The notes below the pieces were generated by a model that had not been told where the DNA came from, did no database searches, and saw only the letters and a list, made by a program, of their open reading frames with translations. The translations under genes and the position numbers were made by a program. From positions 1 to 10,157 of the forward strand of contig WRDL01000047.1 in NCBI GenBank assembly GCA_009784095.1: 10,157 nucleotides of DNA, given 5' to 3'. Positions 1 through 7,085 of the stretch are shown one piece after another. This DNA is from Coriobacteriia bacterium. GTDB taxonomy: Bacteria > Actinomycetota > Coriobacteriia > WRKU01. Each line of letters starts with the position of its first letter. The stretch's first letter is position 1.

Positions 1-174
1 ACTGATCACATTCTCTTGTACTCCCAACGCGCGCCCGACCCCTTGGGCGAGCTGTGTCTTTCCCGCACCCAGATCCCCGGTCAAAAGCACGACATCCCCG
101 GCGCAGAGGAGTGCGCCGATCTGCGTGCCGAGCTCGATCGTCTCGGCTGCCGATCCGGTGCGAACCACACGCAC
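1..174 (-). CDS. tsaE: tRNA t6A biosynthesis ATPase TsaE (3' part cut off by window edge)
   Basis: The first 58 codons are visible; the C-terminal half lies beyond position 1. TsaE is the P-loop ATPase that works with TsaB and TsaD to make N6-threonylcarbamoyladenosine at position 37 of ANN-decoding tRNAs in the cytoplasm. The visible part shows the family's N-terminal signature: a TGSAAET segment, then LLTGDLGAGKT, a Walker A motif at about residues 31-41, followed by the helix QLAQGVGRALGV. Family members are about 150 residues long. I chose the GTG at 172-174 because GAGG lies about 11 bases upstream. A TTG at 199-201, overlapping the end of udg, and a GTG at 166-168 are alternatives. It is the last visible gene of the acpS operon. 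tsaB, rimI and tsaD often follow in related genomes, but that cannot be seen here. Confidence 0.9.
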   Translation of the reverse strand, partial: MRVVRTGSAAETIELGTQIGALLCAGDVVLLTGDLGAGKTQLAQGVGRALGVQENVIS

Positions 175-187
175 AGCGTTATTAGCC

Positions 188-730
188 TCAGAGCTGGGCA
201 ATGTTCCTCGCCACCTGATAGAATGCATCCGATTTCGAGTTGTCATAGATGATGGCGGCGGGATGATAGCACGGTAAGATGAAATAATTGTCATGCTGGA
301 AGACTTTACCTTGCACTGCGCTGATCACGGTATCTTTGCCAAGTACCCATCTTGTCGAGAACGCGCCGAGTGTGACGATGATGCGCGGTCCGATCAGATG
401 GATCTGGTCGATCAGCCAGTGCTGACAAGCTTCGATCTCACCGGGTTGTGGATCACGATTGTTGGGAGGACGGCATTTGAGAACGTTGGCTATGTAGATG
501 TCATCTCGCTTGAAGCCGGCGACGTCGAGGAACTCATCGAGGTGCTTGCCCGCTGCTCCGATGAACGGCAAGCCGCCTTCGTCTTCTTTTCTGCCCGGAG
601 CCTCTCCGATGAACATGATCTCAGCGGAAGGATTGCCACTTCCCCATACCAACGTCGTACGGGTCGCGCCCAACGCGCACGCCTGACATGACTGCGCCTG
701 GCGCTCCAAAGTATCGAGTTGGACGCTCAT
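188..730 (-). CDS. Family 4 (iron-sulfur) uracil-DNA glycosylase
   Basis: This 180-residue protein removes uracil from DNA, the first step of base excision repair of deaminated cytosine or misincorporated dUTP. Motif A, GEAPGRKEDEGGLPFIG, spans residues 42-58, and the glycosylase motif with HPAA is at 156-159. Four cysteines (C15 and C18 in QSCQAC, C86 in VLKCRPP, C102 in IEACQ) match the spacing expected for the [4Fe-4S] cluster of family 4 (UDGa-type) enzymes, so this is not a family 1 Ung. Length is near the family's usual 180-210. The ATG at 728-730 lies 5 bases beyond the nitroreductase stop. I see only a poor ribosome binding site, so translation is probably coupled to the upstream gene. 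Confidence 0.95.
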   Translation of the reverse strand: MSVQLDTLERQAQSCQACALGATRTTLVWGSGNPSAEIMFIGEAPGRKEDEGGLPFIGAAGKHLDEFLDVAGFKRDDIYIANVLKCRPPNNRDPQPGEIEACQHWLIDQIHLIGPRIIVTLGAFSTRWVLGKDTVISAVQGKVFQHDNYFILPCYHPAAIIYDNSKSDAFYQVARNIAQL

Positions 731-735
731 CAGAT

Positions 736-1248
736 CTAAGTCCAGGCTGAGACCTCGCTCAGCGGACGACGAGCCTGTTTACCGGAAGCCTGCGCGCTGT
801 ATCCGATCGGAAGGATCGCGACCGGCGTGATAGGTTTCTTGATACCGAGGCTGGTACGGATCGCGTCCTCGTCGAACGCACCAATCCAGCAGCTGGCAAG
901 CCCACATGCCACACAGGCGAGCAGCATGTTCTGAGTAGCTGCTGCGGCGTCCTGGATGCTATAGAGGAGCGCTCCGCGATCCCCGTAGCGACCGCGGGAC
1001 GGGCGCGGGTCGACACAGACGACGATCGAGACCGGTGCTGCAGCGGCCCATTTCTGATCCAACGCGGCTGCCAGACGCGCACGCGCCTGATCGCTTTTGA
1101 CCACGACGAAACGCCATGGCTGAACATTACCCGCACTCGGAGCAGTGATACCGGCTTTAAGTATCATCTCGATATCGTCTCGACTGACCGGGTCATCGGT
1201 AAAGTGTCGTATGCTTCTGCGCTCGTTGACGGTATCGAAGAAATCCAT
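736..1248 (-). CDS. Nitroreductase-family FMN oxidoreductase
   Basis: This compact 170-residue member of the NADH oxidase/nitroreductase fold should bind FMN and use NAD(P)H; the natural substrate cannot be deduced. Seen in sequence: NERRSIRHF at residues 8-16, the family's FMN-phosphate-binding N-terminus; PSAGNVQPWRF at 37-47, the classic flavin-contacting loop; a long helical segment around 92-120 ending ACGLASCWIGAF; and the C-terminal RRPLSEVSAW expected near the FMN. The family usually forms homodimers with the active site at the interface. The ATG at 1246-1248 is supported by AAAGGG seven bases upstream. It follows alr after an 18-bp gap and precedes udg by 5 bp. A link to the neighbouring cell-wall or repair genes is not evident; it is probably a co-transcribed passenger. 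Confidence 0.9.
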   Translation of the reverse strand: MDFFDTVNERRSIRHFTDDPVSRDDIEMILKAGITAPSAGNVQPWRFVVVKSDQARARLAAALDQKWAAAAPVSIVVCVDPRPSRGRYGDRGALLYSIQDAAAATQNMLLACVACGLASCWIGAFDEDAIRTSLGIKKPITPVAILPIGYSAQASGKQARRPLSEVSAWT

Positions 1249-1266
1249 GCGCGTGCCCTTTCTGTC

Positions 1267-2394
1267 CTATATATAGATGCGATCGAGCCGGCGTCCCAAT
1301 GCGCAGGCGATCTCATAGTTGATCGTCTTGGCCTTTTCGGCCACCTCGTCCATCGAGATGGTCGCACCGTGGTCCTCACCTATCATAACAAACGTAGCCC
1401 CCGGTTCCAGGCGGTCATTCTGCATCGCGCGCACCATAAGCTGATCCATACAGATACGCCCTACCTGCTCGAAATGACGCCCATCATGAAGGAATTCGAG
1501 TGTTCCGCTCGCGATACGTGGGACGCCGTCAGCATATCCCAATGGCAAGGTCACGATCGCGCACGGTATCTCGGCATGCCAGGTCAGACCATAGCTGACC
1601 CCCTCGCCCATCGCGATGTTGTGCACCCACGTCGCGCGCGCGTACACACTCATCACCGGTTTGAGCGTGATGTGCGATCTGGTATTGTCGCTGGGATGAA
1701 GCCCGTACAGAGCGATCCCGCATCGCACCATATCGAAATGCGAATCGCTCATCAGTATCGTGGCGGCCGAGTTCGCGGCGTGCACGATACCGGGATCGAT
1801 CCCGGCGCTTCGGATCTCCGCAATGGTCTCAGCGAACAGATGAAGCTGATTACTCGCCTCCCAGTCACCTTCGACATCGGCAGTCGCGAAATGGGTGGCG
1901 ACCCCTTCAAGAACAGCGTGCGGAAGCTCGGAGAGTTCTCGTAGGACCGCGATCGCCTCGTTCGGACGGATGCCGAGCCGGTTCATACCGGTGTTGATCT
2001 TGAGGTGATAACCTGCGCGTTTGCCGACCAATTGCGCGGCACCCGCCAAGTCATAGACAAAGTCGGGATCGGTCACCAGAGGGGTGATATCCAGATCGAT
2101 GATATCGGGCAACGCAGTACGTGGTGGCTGACCCAAGATCATGATGGGGTGCTCAATGCCGGCTGCGCGCAACTCGATCGCCTCTTCGGTAGTCGCCACT
2201 CCCAGCCAGTTCGCCCCGGCGGCGAGCGCTGCACGCGCGATCGCGACAGCACCATGTCCATACGCGTCGGCCTTTATGACCGCCATGAATAGCGTCTCAG
2301 GTCTCGTACGGCTACGCAATTGTCTGAGATTGAACGAGAGTGCGCCGAGATCTATCTCGACCCATGCATTACGATAGAGAGGGGGCTCATGCAT
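1267..2394 (-). CDS. alr: Alanine racemase
   Basis: Alanine racemase interconverts L- and D-alanine with pyridoxal phosphate, supplying D-Ala for peptidoglycan. The protein has 375 residues, normal for the family. The PLP lysine is K41 in AVIKADAYGHGAV. The second catalytic base is Y268 in GVSYGLTW, contributed by the other subunit of the dimer. Other family motifs are KINTGMNRLGI (132-142), VRCGIALYG (223-231), LPLGYADGVPR (283-293), GRICMDQLMV (312-321) and TINYEIACALGRR near the C-terminus. The fold is an N-terminal TIM barrel followed by a beta domain from about residue 245. The ATG at 2392-2394 overlaps the nnrD stop by 8 bases (ATGCATGA). AAGGAGG nine bases upstream, inside nnrD, is a near-perfect ribosome binding site. 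Confidence 0.98.
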   Translation of the reverse strand: MHEPPLYRNAWVEIDLGALSFNLRQLRSRTRPETLFMAVIKADAYGHGAVAIARAALAAGANWLGVATTEEAIELRAAGIEHPIMILGQPPRTALPDIIDLDITPLVTDPDFVYDLAGAAQLVGKRAGYHLKINTGMNRLGIRPNEAIAVLRELSELPHAVLEGVATHFATADVEGDWEASNQLHLFAETIAEIRSAGIDPGIVHAANSAATILMSDSHFDMVRCGIALYGLHPSDNTRSHITLKPVMSVYARATWVHNIAMGEGVSYGLTWHAEIPCAIVTLPLGYADGVPRIASGTLEFLHDGRHFEQVGRICMDQLMVRAMQNDRLEPGATFVMIGEDHGATISMDEVAEKAKTINYEIACALGRRLDRIYI

Positions 2395-3247
2395 ACGCGC
2401 CGCCCTCCTTCAGGATTCGGAATGCGTCCGGAAGATAGTCGATGACATCGGTCGCGATCAAGCAGTTCGCAGTGAGGTCCTCGATCGCAATAAGTGCTGC
2501 GGTCGAATGCAACCGTACACCGGTCGCTGCCGCCAGATAGGGATCGATACCTTGGCACAGTAACGCGCCGATGATGCCGGAGAGAACATCGCCGGTCCCG
2601 GCGGTCGCAAGCGATGACGGTCCGGTCGCATCCTTGATCGTACGCATCCTGTCGGTTATGGTGGTCGTCGGACCTTTGGCAACAACGATACAGGTCTCGC
2701 TCACAAGATCGTCGGTCGAGACGCCGAGCCTCGCACGTTCCCCTTCGTGGGGAGTCAATATTAGCGAGGCTTTTGCCTCGAGCATTCGATCTGTATGACC
2801 GATGAACGCGTTGATGCCGTCGGCATCGATCACGGTCGGGATCGTGCTTGCGACAACGACTCTGCGCACCATCTCCGCGGTCTCGTCACCGCCTCCGATA
2901 CCCGGCCCGATGACGAGTGCATCGGCATTCTTTGCAAGTTCCTCGATCCGTCCTTCAGCTTCGAGCGCGATCATTTCGCTATCATCGGTAGCAAGACCCA
3001 CGACCGGGACAGTCAGCAGGTTCGTTTGCGCGATCGGCACGACCTGTTGCGCAGTTGCTAGAGTAATATAACCGGCTCCGCTACGCGCCGCACCAAGCGC
3101 GGTCAGCAGAGCGGCTCCCGGATATTGGGCACTACCGGCAACGATGAGGAGCCGCCCACGCGAGTGCTTATGGACGTGGGCAGGAGGATCAACGAGAACA
3201 CCGGCATAGTCTTGAGGAGTCATGGTGAATAAGTCGTTCTTACTCAT
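2387..3247 (-). CDS. nnrD: ADP-dependent (S)-NAD(P)H-hydrate dehydratase
   Basis: The product (286 residues) is of the CARKD/YjeF-C ribokinase-like family, which repairs hydrated NADH and NADPH using ADP. Seen: GRLLIVAGSAQYPGAA near residues 31-46, GPGIG at 114-118, TPHEGE at 165-170, VVAKG at 188-192 and the anion-hole/catalytic AGTGDVLSG at 216-224, with D220 as probable catalytic base. The N-terminal epimerase domain (NnrE) often fused to it is absent. The stretch between TPHEGE and the KG motif is only about 20 residues, roughly a dozen fewer than I expect from homologues, so one helix seems shortened. The ATG at 3245-3247 overlaps the acpS stop by 8 bp and has AAGGGG six bases upstream. 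The gene lies between acpS and alr, as in many actinobacteria. Confidence 0.95.
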   Translation of the reverse strand: MSKNDLFTMTPQDYAGVLVDPPAHVHKHSRGRLLIVAGSAQYPGAALLTALGAARSGAGYITLATAQQVVPIAQTNLLTVPVVGLATDDSEMIALEAEGRIEELAKNADALVIGPGIGGGDETAEMVRRVVVASTIPTVIDADGINAFIGHTDRMLEAKASLILTPHEGERARLGVSTDDLVSETCIVVAKGPTTTITDRMRTIKDATGPSSLATAGTGDVLSGIIGALLCQGIDPYLAAATGVRLHSTAALIAIEDLTANCLIATDVIDYLPDAFRILKEGGAYA

Positions 3248-3815
3248 CGAGGTCCCCTTCTACCACTCCCTCATCGAGTATCACGTTCTCAGTCTCGACA
3301 GGAGCCGACTTTACGGACTCATCGATCGGAGTGCCGACCGAATCGAGGAGCGAACGCAACTCATTGAACGCCTTGGTCATCTTCTCCTCGAAGGTCAGAT
3401 CCTGATCAGCGGCAGGTCGCGCTGCCTGAGTGATAGCGACCGCGCTTGCGACCGCCGTATCGTGAGTGAACGTGAGCGAGAGGTGCAACTCGATGATGCC
3501 TAACTCTGCAGCACGCTCAGGAGCGTTTCCTGCCAACTCGGGGATCGGCTTGCCCTTCTCGTCGCGGGAGATCTCGACGTTCGAGAACCGCACACCAGAA
3601 AAGCCGTTTCCAAGCACTTTGAGTACTGCCTGTTTTGCCACGAAGTACAGCGCGTAGTGGGTAACAGCGAGCGTCTTGCTCTCGCAGTAGGCGCACTCAT
3701 CGGCTGAAAAAAGACGGTCACGGACACGCGGGTACTTATCAAGTACTTGAGAGAAACGCTCTATATCAACGATCTCGACCCCGACTCCCACGATCAGGTC
3801 GCTTTGTTCCTGCAT
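3240..3815 (-). CDS. acpS: Holo-[acyl-carrier-protein] synthase-like protein with altered metal-site residues and a C-terminal tail
   Basis: AcpS moves 4'-phosphopantetheine from CoA to the serine of acyl carrier protein. From the start used here there are 191 residues; typical AcpS has about 120. The family pattern is clear: GVGVEIVDIERF at 10-21, FSADECAY near 36-43, YFVAKQAVLKVLGNGF near 57-72, DEKGKPIPEL near 85-94 and HLSLTFTHDTA at 111-121. The usual Asp of GxDIVEI is E14, the usual Glu of AKEA is Q62, and the His often following SLT or SIT is F116. The first two are the magnesium ligands in characterised enzymes. Residues from about 131 form an extra, later acidic tail unlike anything I recognise. 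I chose the ATG at 3813-3815 because AAAGGTG lies 5 bases upstream. The ATG at 3828-3830 would add five residues but sits almost at the predicted transcript start. Confidence 0.85.
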   Translation of the reverse strand: MQEQSDLIVGVGVEIVDIERFSQVLDKYPRVRDRLFSADECAYCESKTLAVTHYALYFVAKQAVLKVLGNGFSGVRFSNVEISRDEKGKPIPELAGNAPERAAELGIIELHLSLTFTHDTAVASAVAITQAARPAADQDLTFEEKMTKAFNELRSLLDSVGTPIDESVKSAPVETENVILDEGVVEGDLDE

Positions 3816-3839
3816 CCACGCACCTTTCATTCATGTTCC

Positions 3840-3845
3840 ATTATA
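3840..3845 (-). promoter_or_regulatory. Candidate -10 box for the acpS-nnrD-alr-nitroreductase-udg-tsaE operon
   Basis: A perfect TATAAT on the minus strand lies in the short gap between the ABC permease stop and acpS. Transcription would begin near position 3833, leaving about 17 nt before the ATG at 3815. No good -35 box is present at 17 or 18 bp spacing (TCAGTT or CTCAGT), so the call rests on the -10 match and its position at the head of a tightly packed operon. The rest of the gap, 3846-3940, holds nothing else I recognise. Confidence 0.45.
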
Positions 3846-3940
3846 ACGCGGAGCGTGAGTGAAACTGAGGTGGAATTATGGGGTCGCGTAGTCCAAAGTA
3901 ACTCGACACTCTCGTGCTATCTGAAGCTTAACGAGCCAAA

Positions 3941-4735
3941 CTAGCGCACGGACGGATCGAGGAACATGCCATTATCGGCAAAGCGATAGCGATACATCCA
4001 AAGGGTGACGATCGCCGAACACGCACTGTCACCGGCACTGATCATGAACGAGACGATGATCTGATAAGGTGCGGCGATCGCGGGGTTGATGCCGGCGAGC
4101 ACCTGACCGCTCATGATCCCGGGGATGAAAACCAACCCGATCGCTGAGAGCGTATTGATGTTTGGGATGATGCCGGCGCGAAGCGCATCACGGACCGAGG
4201 AGCGCGCGCATTCCCACGGAGTGGCACCCAAGGCAACGAGCGAGCGTATCTCATCGGTACGGGTATCAAGATCATTGAACATCCTCTCGAGCGCGATCGC
4301 GACCCCCGACATCGAGTTACCCAAAATGAGACCGGCGAGTGGAATGAAGTAGCGCGGATCGAACCAGGGGTCGATGCCGATGATGATATTGGCGACGATC
4401 ATGACTATGATGAACGAGACGCTCAGCAAAACGATGAACGCGATCGGCATGACCGAGCGCGGTGCCGATGGATTGCGCCGGGCTACGGTGAACGCCGCGA
4501 CCCCGGTCATGAATGCGATCACACCCAGAACCGGCAGGACCGATTCAAGCTCGAATATCCAAGCGAGCACGAACCCAAGGAAAAGCAGCTGCGCCGCCGC
4601 TCTTGCTGCGGCAAAAAGATACTGCCGGGTGATACCGAGTTTGAGCAGCGTCAACACCACCGCGGTCACGATGATGAATCCGGATGCAAGCGCCAGATGT
4701 AGGGGACTGACCGTTATGACACCGAGTTCATTCAT
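3941..4735 (-). CDS. FetB/YbbM-type ABC transporter permease
   Basis: This 264-residue integral membrane protein belongs to the UPF0014 (FetB/YbbM) family; E. coli FetB, a putative iron exporter permease implicated in resistance to iron and peroxide stress, is about 260 residues. It has about seven hydrophobic segments: one from about 12-33, two between 40 and 86, one near 95-120, and more after 130. The most conserved blocks are PLAGLILGNSMSGVAIALERM, LGATPWECARSSVRDALRAGI (a cytoplasmic coupling-type loop) and FIPGIMSGQVLAGINPAIAAPYQI, all typical of the family. The ATG at 4733-4735 overlaps the ATPase gene. A TTG directly before it (4736-4738) is better spaced from AGGA and would add one residue. 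The substrate is unproven; transition-metal export is inferred from family alone. Confidence 0.92.
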   Translation of the reverse strand: MNELGVITVSPLHLALASGFIIVTAVVLTLLKLGITRQYLFAAARAAAQLLFLGFVLAWIFELESVLPVLGVIAFMTGVAAFTVARRNPSAPRSVMPIAFIVLLSVSFIIVMIVANIIIGIDPWFDPRYFIPLAGLILGNSMSGVAIALERMFNDLDTRTDEIRSLVALGATPWECARSSVRDALRAGIIPNINTLSAIGLVFIPGIMSGQVLAGINPAIAAPYQIIVSFMISAGDSACSAIVTLWMYRYRFADNGMFLDPSVR

Positions 4736-5387
4736 CAACGAACTGTCCTGCTCGCATTATCAGTCGCGAGGTCGCACGCCCGTCATCGGCACGATGGCGC
4801 ACGCGAATGGCGCCCTTCCCTCTCTTGATGAACGCGCTCGTCAGCTCCCCAATCGCTTGGGCAGATACATCGTCGAGAGCCGCGTCGACCTCATCGAGCA
4901 GCAATACCTCGGGATCGGTCAGCAACGTGCGCAGAAATGCGACCCGCGCTTGTTGACCGACCGAGAGCCGGTCGATCGAGCGATCGAGAGCAATATCTTC
5001 GAGATGAGCGGAGCCGAGAGCTTCGAGCAGGTCGGCATCGGTCGGCATCGGTATCTTCTCGAAAGCATCAAGCGACCAAGGCAACATGAGGTTCTCCTGT
5101 ACGCTGCCCTCTGCCAGAACCGGCTTTTGCTGCACGAGCGCGACCAGTTGGCGCCATCGCTGAGGTGTATAGGAGAGAAACGATGCGCCATCCAGATACA
5201 TGGCTCCATCGAAGGAGACGGTCTGTCTGCCGATCGCGTGCAGGAGAGTGGATTTTCCCGAGCCACTCGGTCCGGTGATATCGAGGATCTCCTCTCTCGC
5301 CAACTCGAGCGAAACGTCATCGACCGCTCGGAATCGACCATCGTCTCCTGCCAGAACCACCGTGATGTGTTTTGCGGAAAAGAGCAT
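4728..5387 (-). CDS. FetA/YbbL-type ABC transporter ATP-binding protein
   Basis: This 219-residue cytoplasmic ATPase should drive the membrane protein encoded immediately downstream, whose gene it overlaps by 8-11 bp. Walker A is GPSGSGKS at 39-46, the Q-loop is around Q86/Q87 in VQQKP, the signature is LSVGQQARV at 141-149 rather than the common LSGGQ, Walker B is VLLLDE at 161-166, the D-loop is AALDD, and the switch histidine is probably H198 in VRHRADD. Length matches the short FetA/YbbL family. The ATG at 5385-5387 is preceded by an in-frame TAG 7-9 bases upstream, which fixes the start, but I see no clear ribosome binding site. The upstream sequence is the 125-bp repeat element, so how this pair is transcribed is unclear. 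Confidence 0.92.
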   Translation of the reverse strand: MLFSAKHITVVLAGDDGRFRAVDDVSLELAREEILDITGPSGSGKSTLLHAIGRQTVSFDGAMYLDGASFLSYTPQRWRQLVALVQQKPVLAEGSVQENLMLPWSLDAFEKIPMPTDADLLEALGSAHLEDIALDRSIDRLSVGQQARVAFLRTLLTDPEVLLLDEVDAALDDVSAQAIGELTSAFIKRGKGAIRVRHRADDGRATSRLIMRAGQFVDE

Positions 5388-5419
5388 AGGCTCATACTAG
5401 CAGATTGAGGCGAGAGCAA

Positions 5420-5544
5420 AGCGGGACAGGAGGGTCGGTTCCTTTTGGGACAGGAGGGTCGGTTCCTTTTGTCATATATTATCGCAGAATATCGGTTGCG
5501 GTCATCCCACATGTGACAAAAGGAACCGACCCTCCTGTCCCGCT
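5420..5544. repeat. Long inverted repeat with a tandemly duplicated left arm
   Basis: The element occupies most of the 178-bp gap between the ABC ATPase gene and glmM. A 24-bp unit, beginning GGGACAGGAGG and ending GGTTCCTTTT, occurs at 5423-5446 and again with no spacer at 5447-5470. An exact inverted copy is at 5518-5541. The inner copy extends the match to 28 bp (5447-5474 against 5514-5541, with GTCA/TGAC inside). The outer copy extends it outward to 27 bp (5420-5446 against 5518-5544). The 39-nt loop is AT-rich on its left side. There is no ORF and no evident target-site duplication. It looks like a REP-like or MITE-like palindromic unit whose left arm was later duplicated. In RNA it would form a very stable hairpin behind glmM. 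Confidence 0.9.
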
Positions 5545-5565
5545 AGAACCGAGCCCACCTTCTTA

Positions 5566-6909
5566 TTAGTTGAGTTCCTCTTTGACGACCTCGACCAGTT
5601 CGTCGACAACCTCTTGCGCCTCTTCTATCGTGGCGGCTTCGGACATGACACGGACCAGCGCTTCGGTACCGGATGCTCGGACCAGCACACGCCCATGATC
5701 ACCGAGCTGCTCCTCGGCAGCGTCTATCGCCTCCGCCAAGCGCGCACTCGCCACCAAGTGTTCCTTGTTACGGACCTGGACGTTGACCATGACCTGCGGG
5801 TACTTGGTCATGACCTTCGCCAACTCGGAGAGTGTCTCATCGGATTGCGCGACGATATGGGCGAGCATCAAAGCGACCAGAAGACCGTCACCGGTAGTGT
5901 TGTGATCAAGCAAGATCACGTGACCGGACTGCTCGCCGCCCAGATTCGCGTTCATCGTCTGCATCTGCTCGAGGACGAAGCGGTCACCGACCTTGGTCTT
6001 GACCGTCTGGATGCCCAGCTCGTCCATCGCCTTCTCGAAGCCCATGTTGGCCATGACGGTACTGACGACCGTGTTGTTGAGCAGAAGATCATTCTCCTGC
6101 ATATATTTTGCAACGATCGCGATGATCTGGTCGCCATCGATGATGGCCCCATTCTCATCGACCGCCAATGTACGATCGGCATCACCATCGTGCGCGATAC
6201 CCAGATCAAAATCTCCTTTGCGGACGAATTTCTGTAGCTTTTTCAGGTGGGTGGAGCCGCAATTCATGTTGATGTCATCACCGTTGTAGTCGGTATTGAT
6301 CGCGGAAACTTTTGCTCCCAGCATCTCGAATGCCTTCGGGGAGCTGACCGCCGAGGCGCCGTGTGCGCAGTCGAGCGCGACCTTGAGCCCATCGAGCGTT
6401 CCGGGCTCGAACGCATCGACGATATGGTGGACGTAGTGAGCGGTCGCATCCTCGAGTGTCGTCACCTTGCCGATACCGGTCCCATCGGGACGCATGAACG
6501 AAGTATGTGTGTTCAGATAGATCTCGATCAAACTCTCGAGGTCATCGGACAACTTGAATCCGTCACGGGAAAAGACCTTGAGACCATTGTGCTCCGGCGG
6601 GTTGTGACTGGCGCTGATGACGATACCGCCATCGGCGCGAAAACGGCGTGTCAGAAATGCGATACCCGGTGTAGGGATCATATTGGCGAGCAACACATCC
6701 CCGCCTGCGCTGGTGATCCCAGCAATCAAGGCGGATTGGAGCATCGCACCACTTCGGCGTGTGTCACGTCCGATGACGAACTTCGAACTTTTGGCATCGC
6801 CTAGATACTTGACCACCGCTTCGCCAAGCCGAAATGCCAGCTCGGGGGTCAGCTCGGTGTTGGCGATCCCGCGGATACCGTCGGTCCCGAAAAGCTTTGG
6901 TCTAGACAT
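5566..6909 (-). CDS. glmM: Phosphoglucosamine mutase
   Basis: GlmM converts glucosamine-6-phosphate to glucosamine-1-phosphate on the way to UDP-GlcNAc for peptidoglycan. The protein has 447 residues, the usual length. The phosphoserine loop is ISASHNPPEHNG at 98-109, with S101 the phosphorylated residue. The metal-binding loop is DGDADR at 241-246, the sugar-specificity loop is GGEQSGH at 324-330, and the C-terminal phosphate-binding loop is RASGTEALVRVM at 411-422. In that last loop the two prolines of the more common RPSGTEP are alanines; the Arg, Ser and Thr are kept. The N-terminal KLFGTDGIRG is diagnostic for GlmM over other hexose mutases. The ATG at 6907-6909 has AAGGAG five bases upstream. 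It follows rplM-rpsI, as in many actinobacteria. Confidence 0.98.
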   Translation of the reverse strand: MSRPKLFGTDGIRGIANTELTPELAFRLGEAVVKYLGDAKSSKFVIGRDTRRSGAMLQSALIAGITSAGGDVLLANMIPTPGIAFLTRRFRADGGIVISASHNPPEHNGLKVFSRDGFKLSDDLESLIEIYLNTHTSFMRPDGTGIGKVTTLEDATAHYVHHIVDAFEPGTLDGLKVALDCAHGASAVSSPKAFEMLGAKVSAINTDYNGDDINMNCGSTHLKKLQKFVRKGDFDLGIAHDGDADRTLAVDENGAIIDGDQIIAIVAKYMQENDLLLNNTVVSTVMANMGFEKAMDELGIQTVKTKVGDRFVLEQMQTMNANLGGEQSGHVILLDHNTTGDGLLVALMLAHIVAQSDETLSELAKVMTKYPQVMVNVQVRNKEHLVASARLAEAIDAAEEQLGDHGRVLVRASGTEALVRVMSEAATIEEAQEVVDELVEVVKEELN

Positions 6910-6969
6910 GTTGACTCCTTCAGTCCATCGCTTTCACTGTGAGCATCATCTTTCGTTCAGCTCTGAAGC

Positions 6970-6990
6970 GCGATCTCTCCCCCCGATCGC
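6970..6990 (-). promoter_or_regulatory. Hairpin in the glmM leader
   Basis: In the predicted 5' leader of glmM the minus strand reads GCGATC, a nine-base purine loop (GGGGGGAGA) and GATCGC, a perfect 6-bp stem. It lies about 60 bases upstream of the start codon, so it does not mask the ribosome binding site at 6915-6920. A role is not known. It does not resemble the glmS ribozyme, which has a much larger conserved core. Confidence 0.35.
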
Positions 6991-7009
6991 TCCTTTTTCA
7001 CACCTTTTC

Positions 7010-7015
7010 ATTATA
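7010..7015 (-). promoter_or_regulatory. Candidate -10 box of the glmM promoter
   Basis: A perfect TATAAT on the minus strand sits in the 226-bp gap between rpsI and glmM, downstream of the rpsI terminator hairpin. Transcription would start near 7003, giving a leader of about 95 nt. The -35 position at 17 bp spacing reads CACCCT, which is weak. The immediate context, TTATAATG, is the same as at the acpS candidate promoter. The remainder of the gap holds the leader hairpin and the rpsI terminator. Confidence 0.45.
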
Positions 7016-7085
7016 ACCATCGCCATCGTCTGAGGGTGCCCACATCACAATCGCTTCACATGGGAGCTATCGCTTATAACAGATG

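Noticed and set aside
1204..1944. 246-codon plus-strand ORF opposite alr
   Set aside because: alr on the minus strand has all family motifs; the antisense translation has none, and there is no ribosome binding site.
3846..3940. Terminator between the ABC permease gene and acpS
   Set aside because: The only pairing found (CTCGT with ACGAG) is five bases with a loop of about 15, too weak to call.
4374..5408. 344-codon plus-strand ORF, the longest on that strand
   Set aside because: It is antisense to the ABC permease and ATPase, which have clear family motifs. Its translation has no recognisable domain and is a mirror of the real genes' codon pattern.
5447..5541. CRISPR array or IS element interpretation of the repeated 24-mer
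   Set aside because: There is no spacer between the direct copies, only one inverted copy, no transposase ORF and no target-site duplication I can see. A REP/MITE-like unit fits better.
6910..7003. glmS-type ribozyme or riboswitch in the glmM leader
   Set aside because: Only a 6-bp hairpin is evident; the leader is too short and lacks the conserved core I would expect of the glmS ribozyme.
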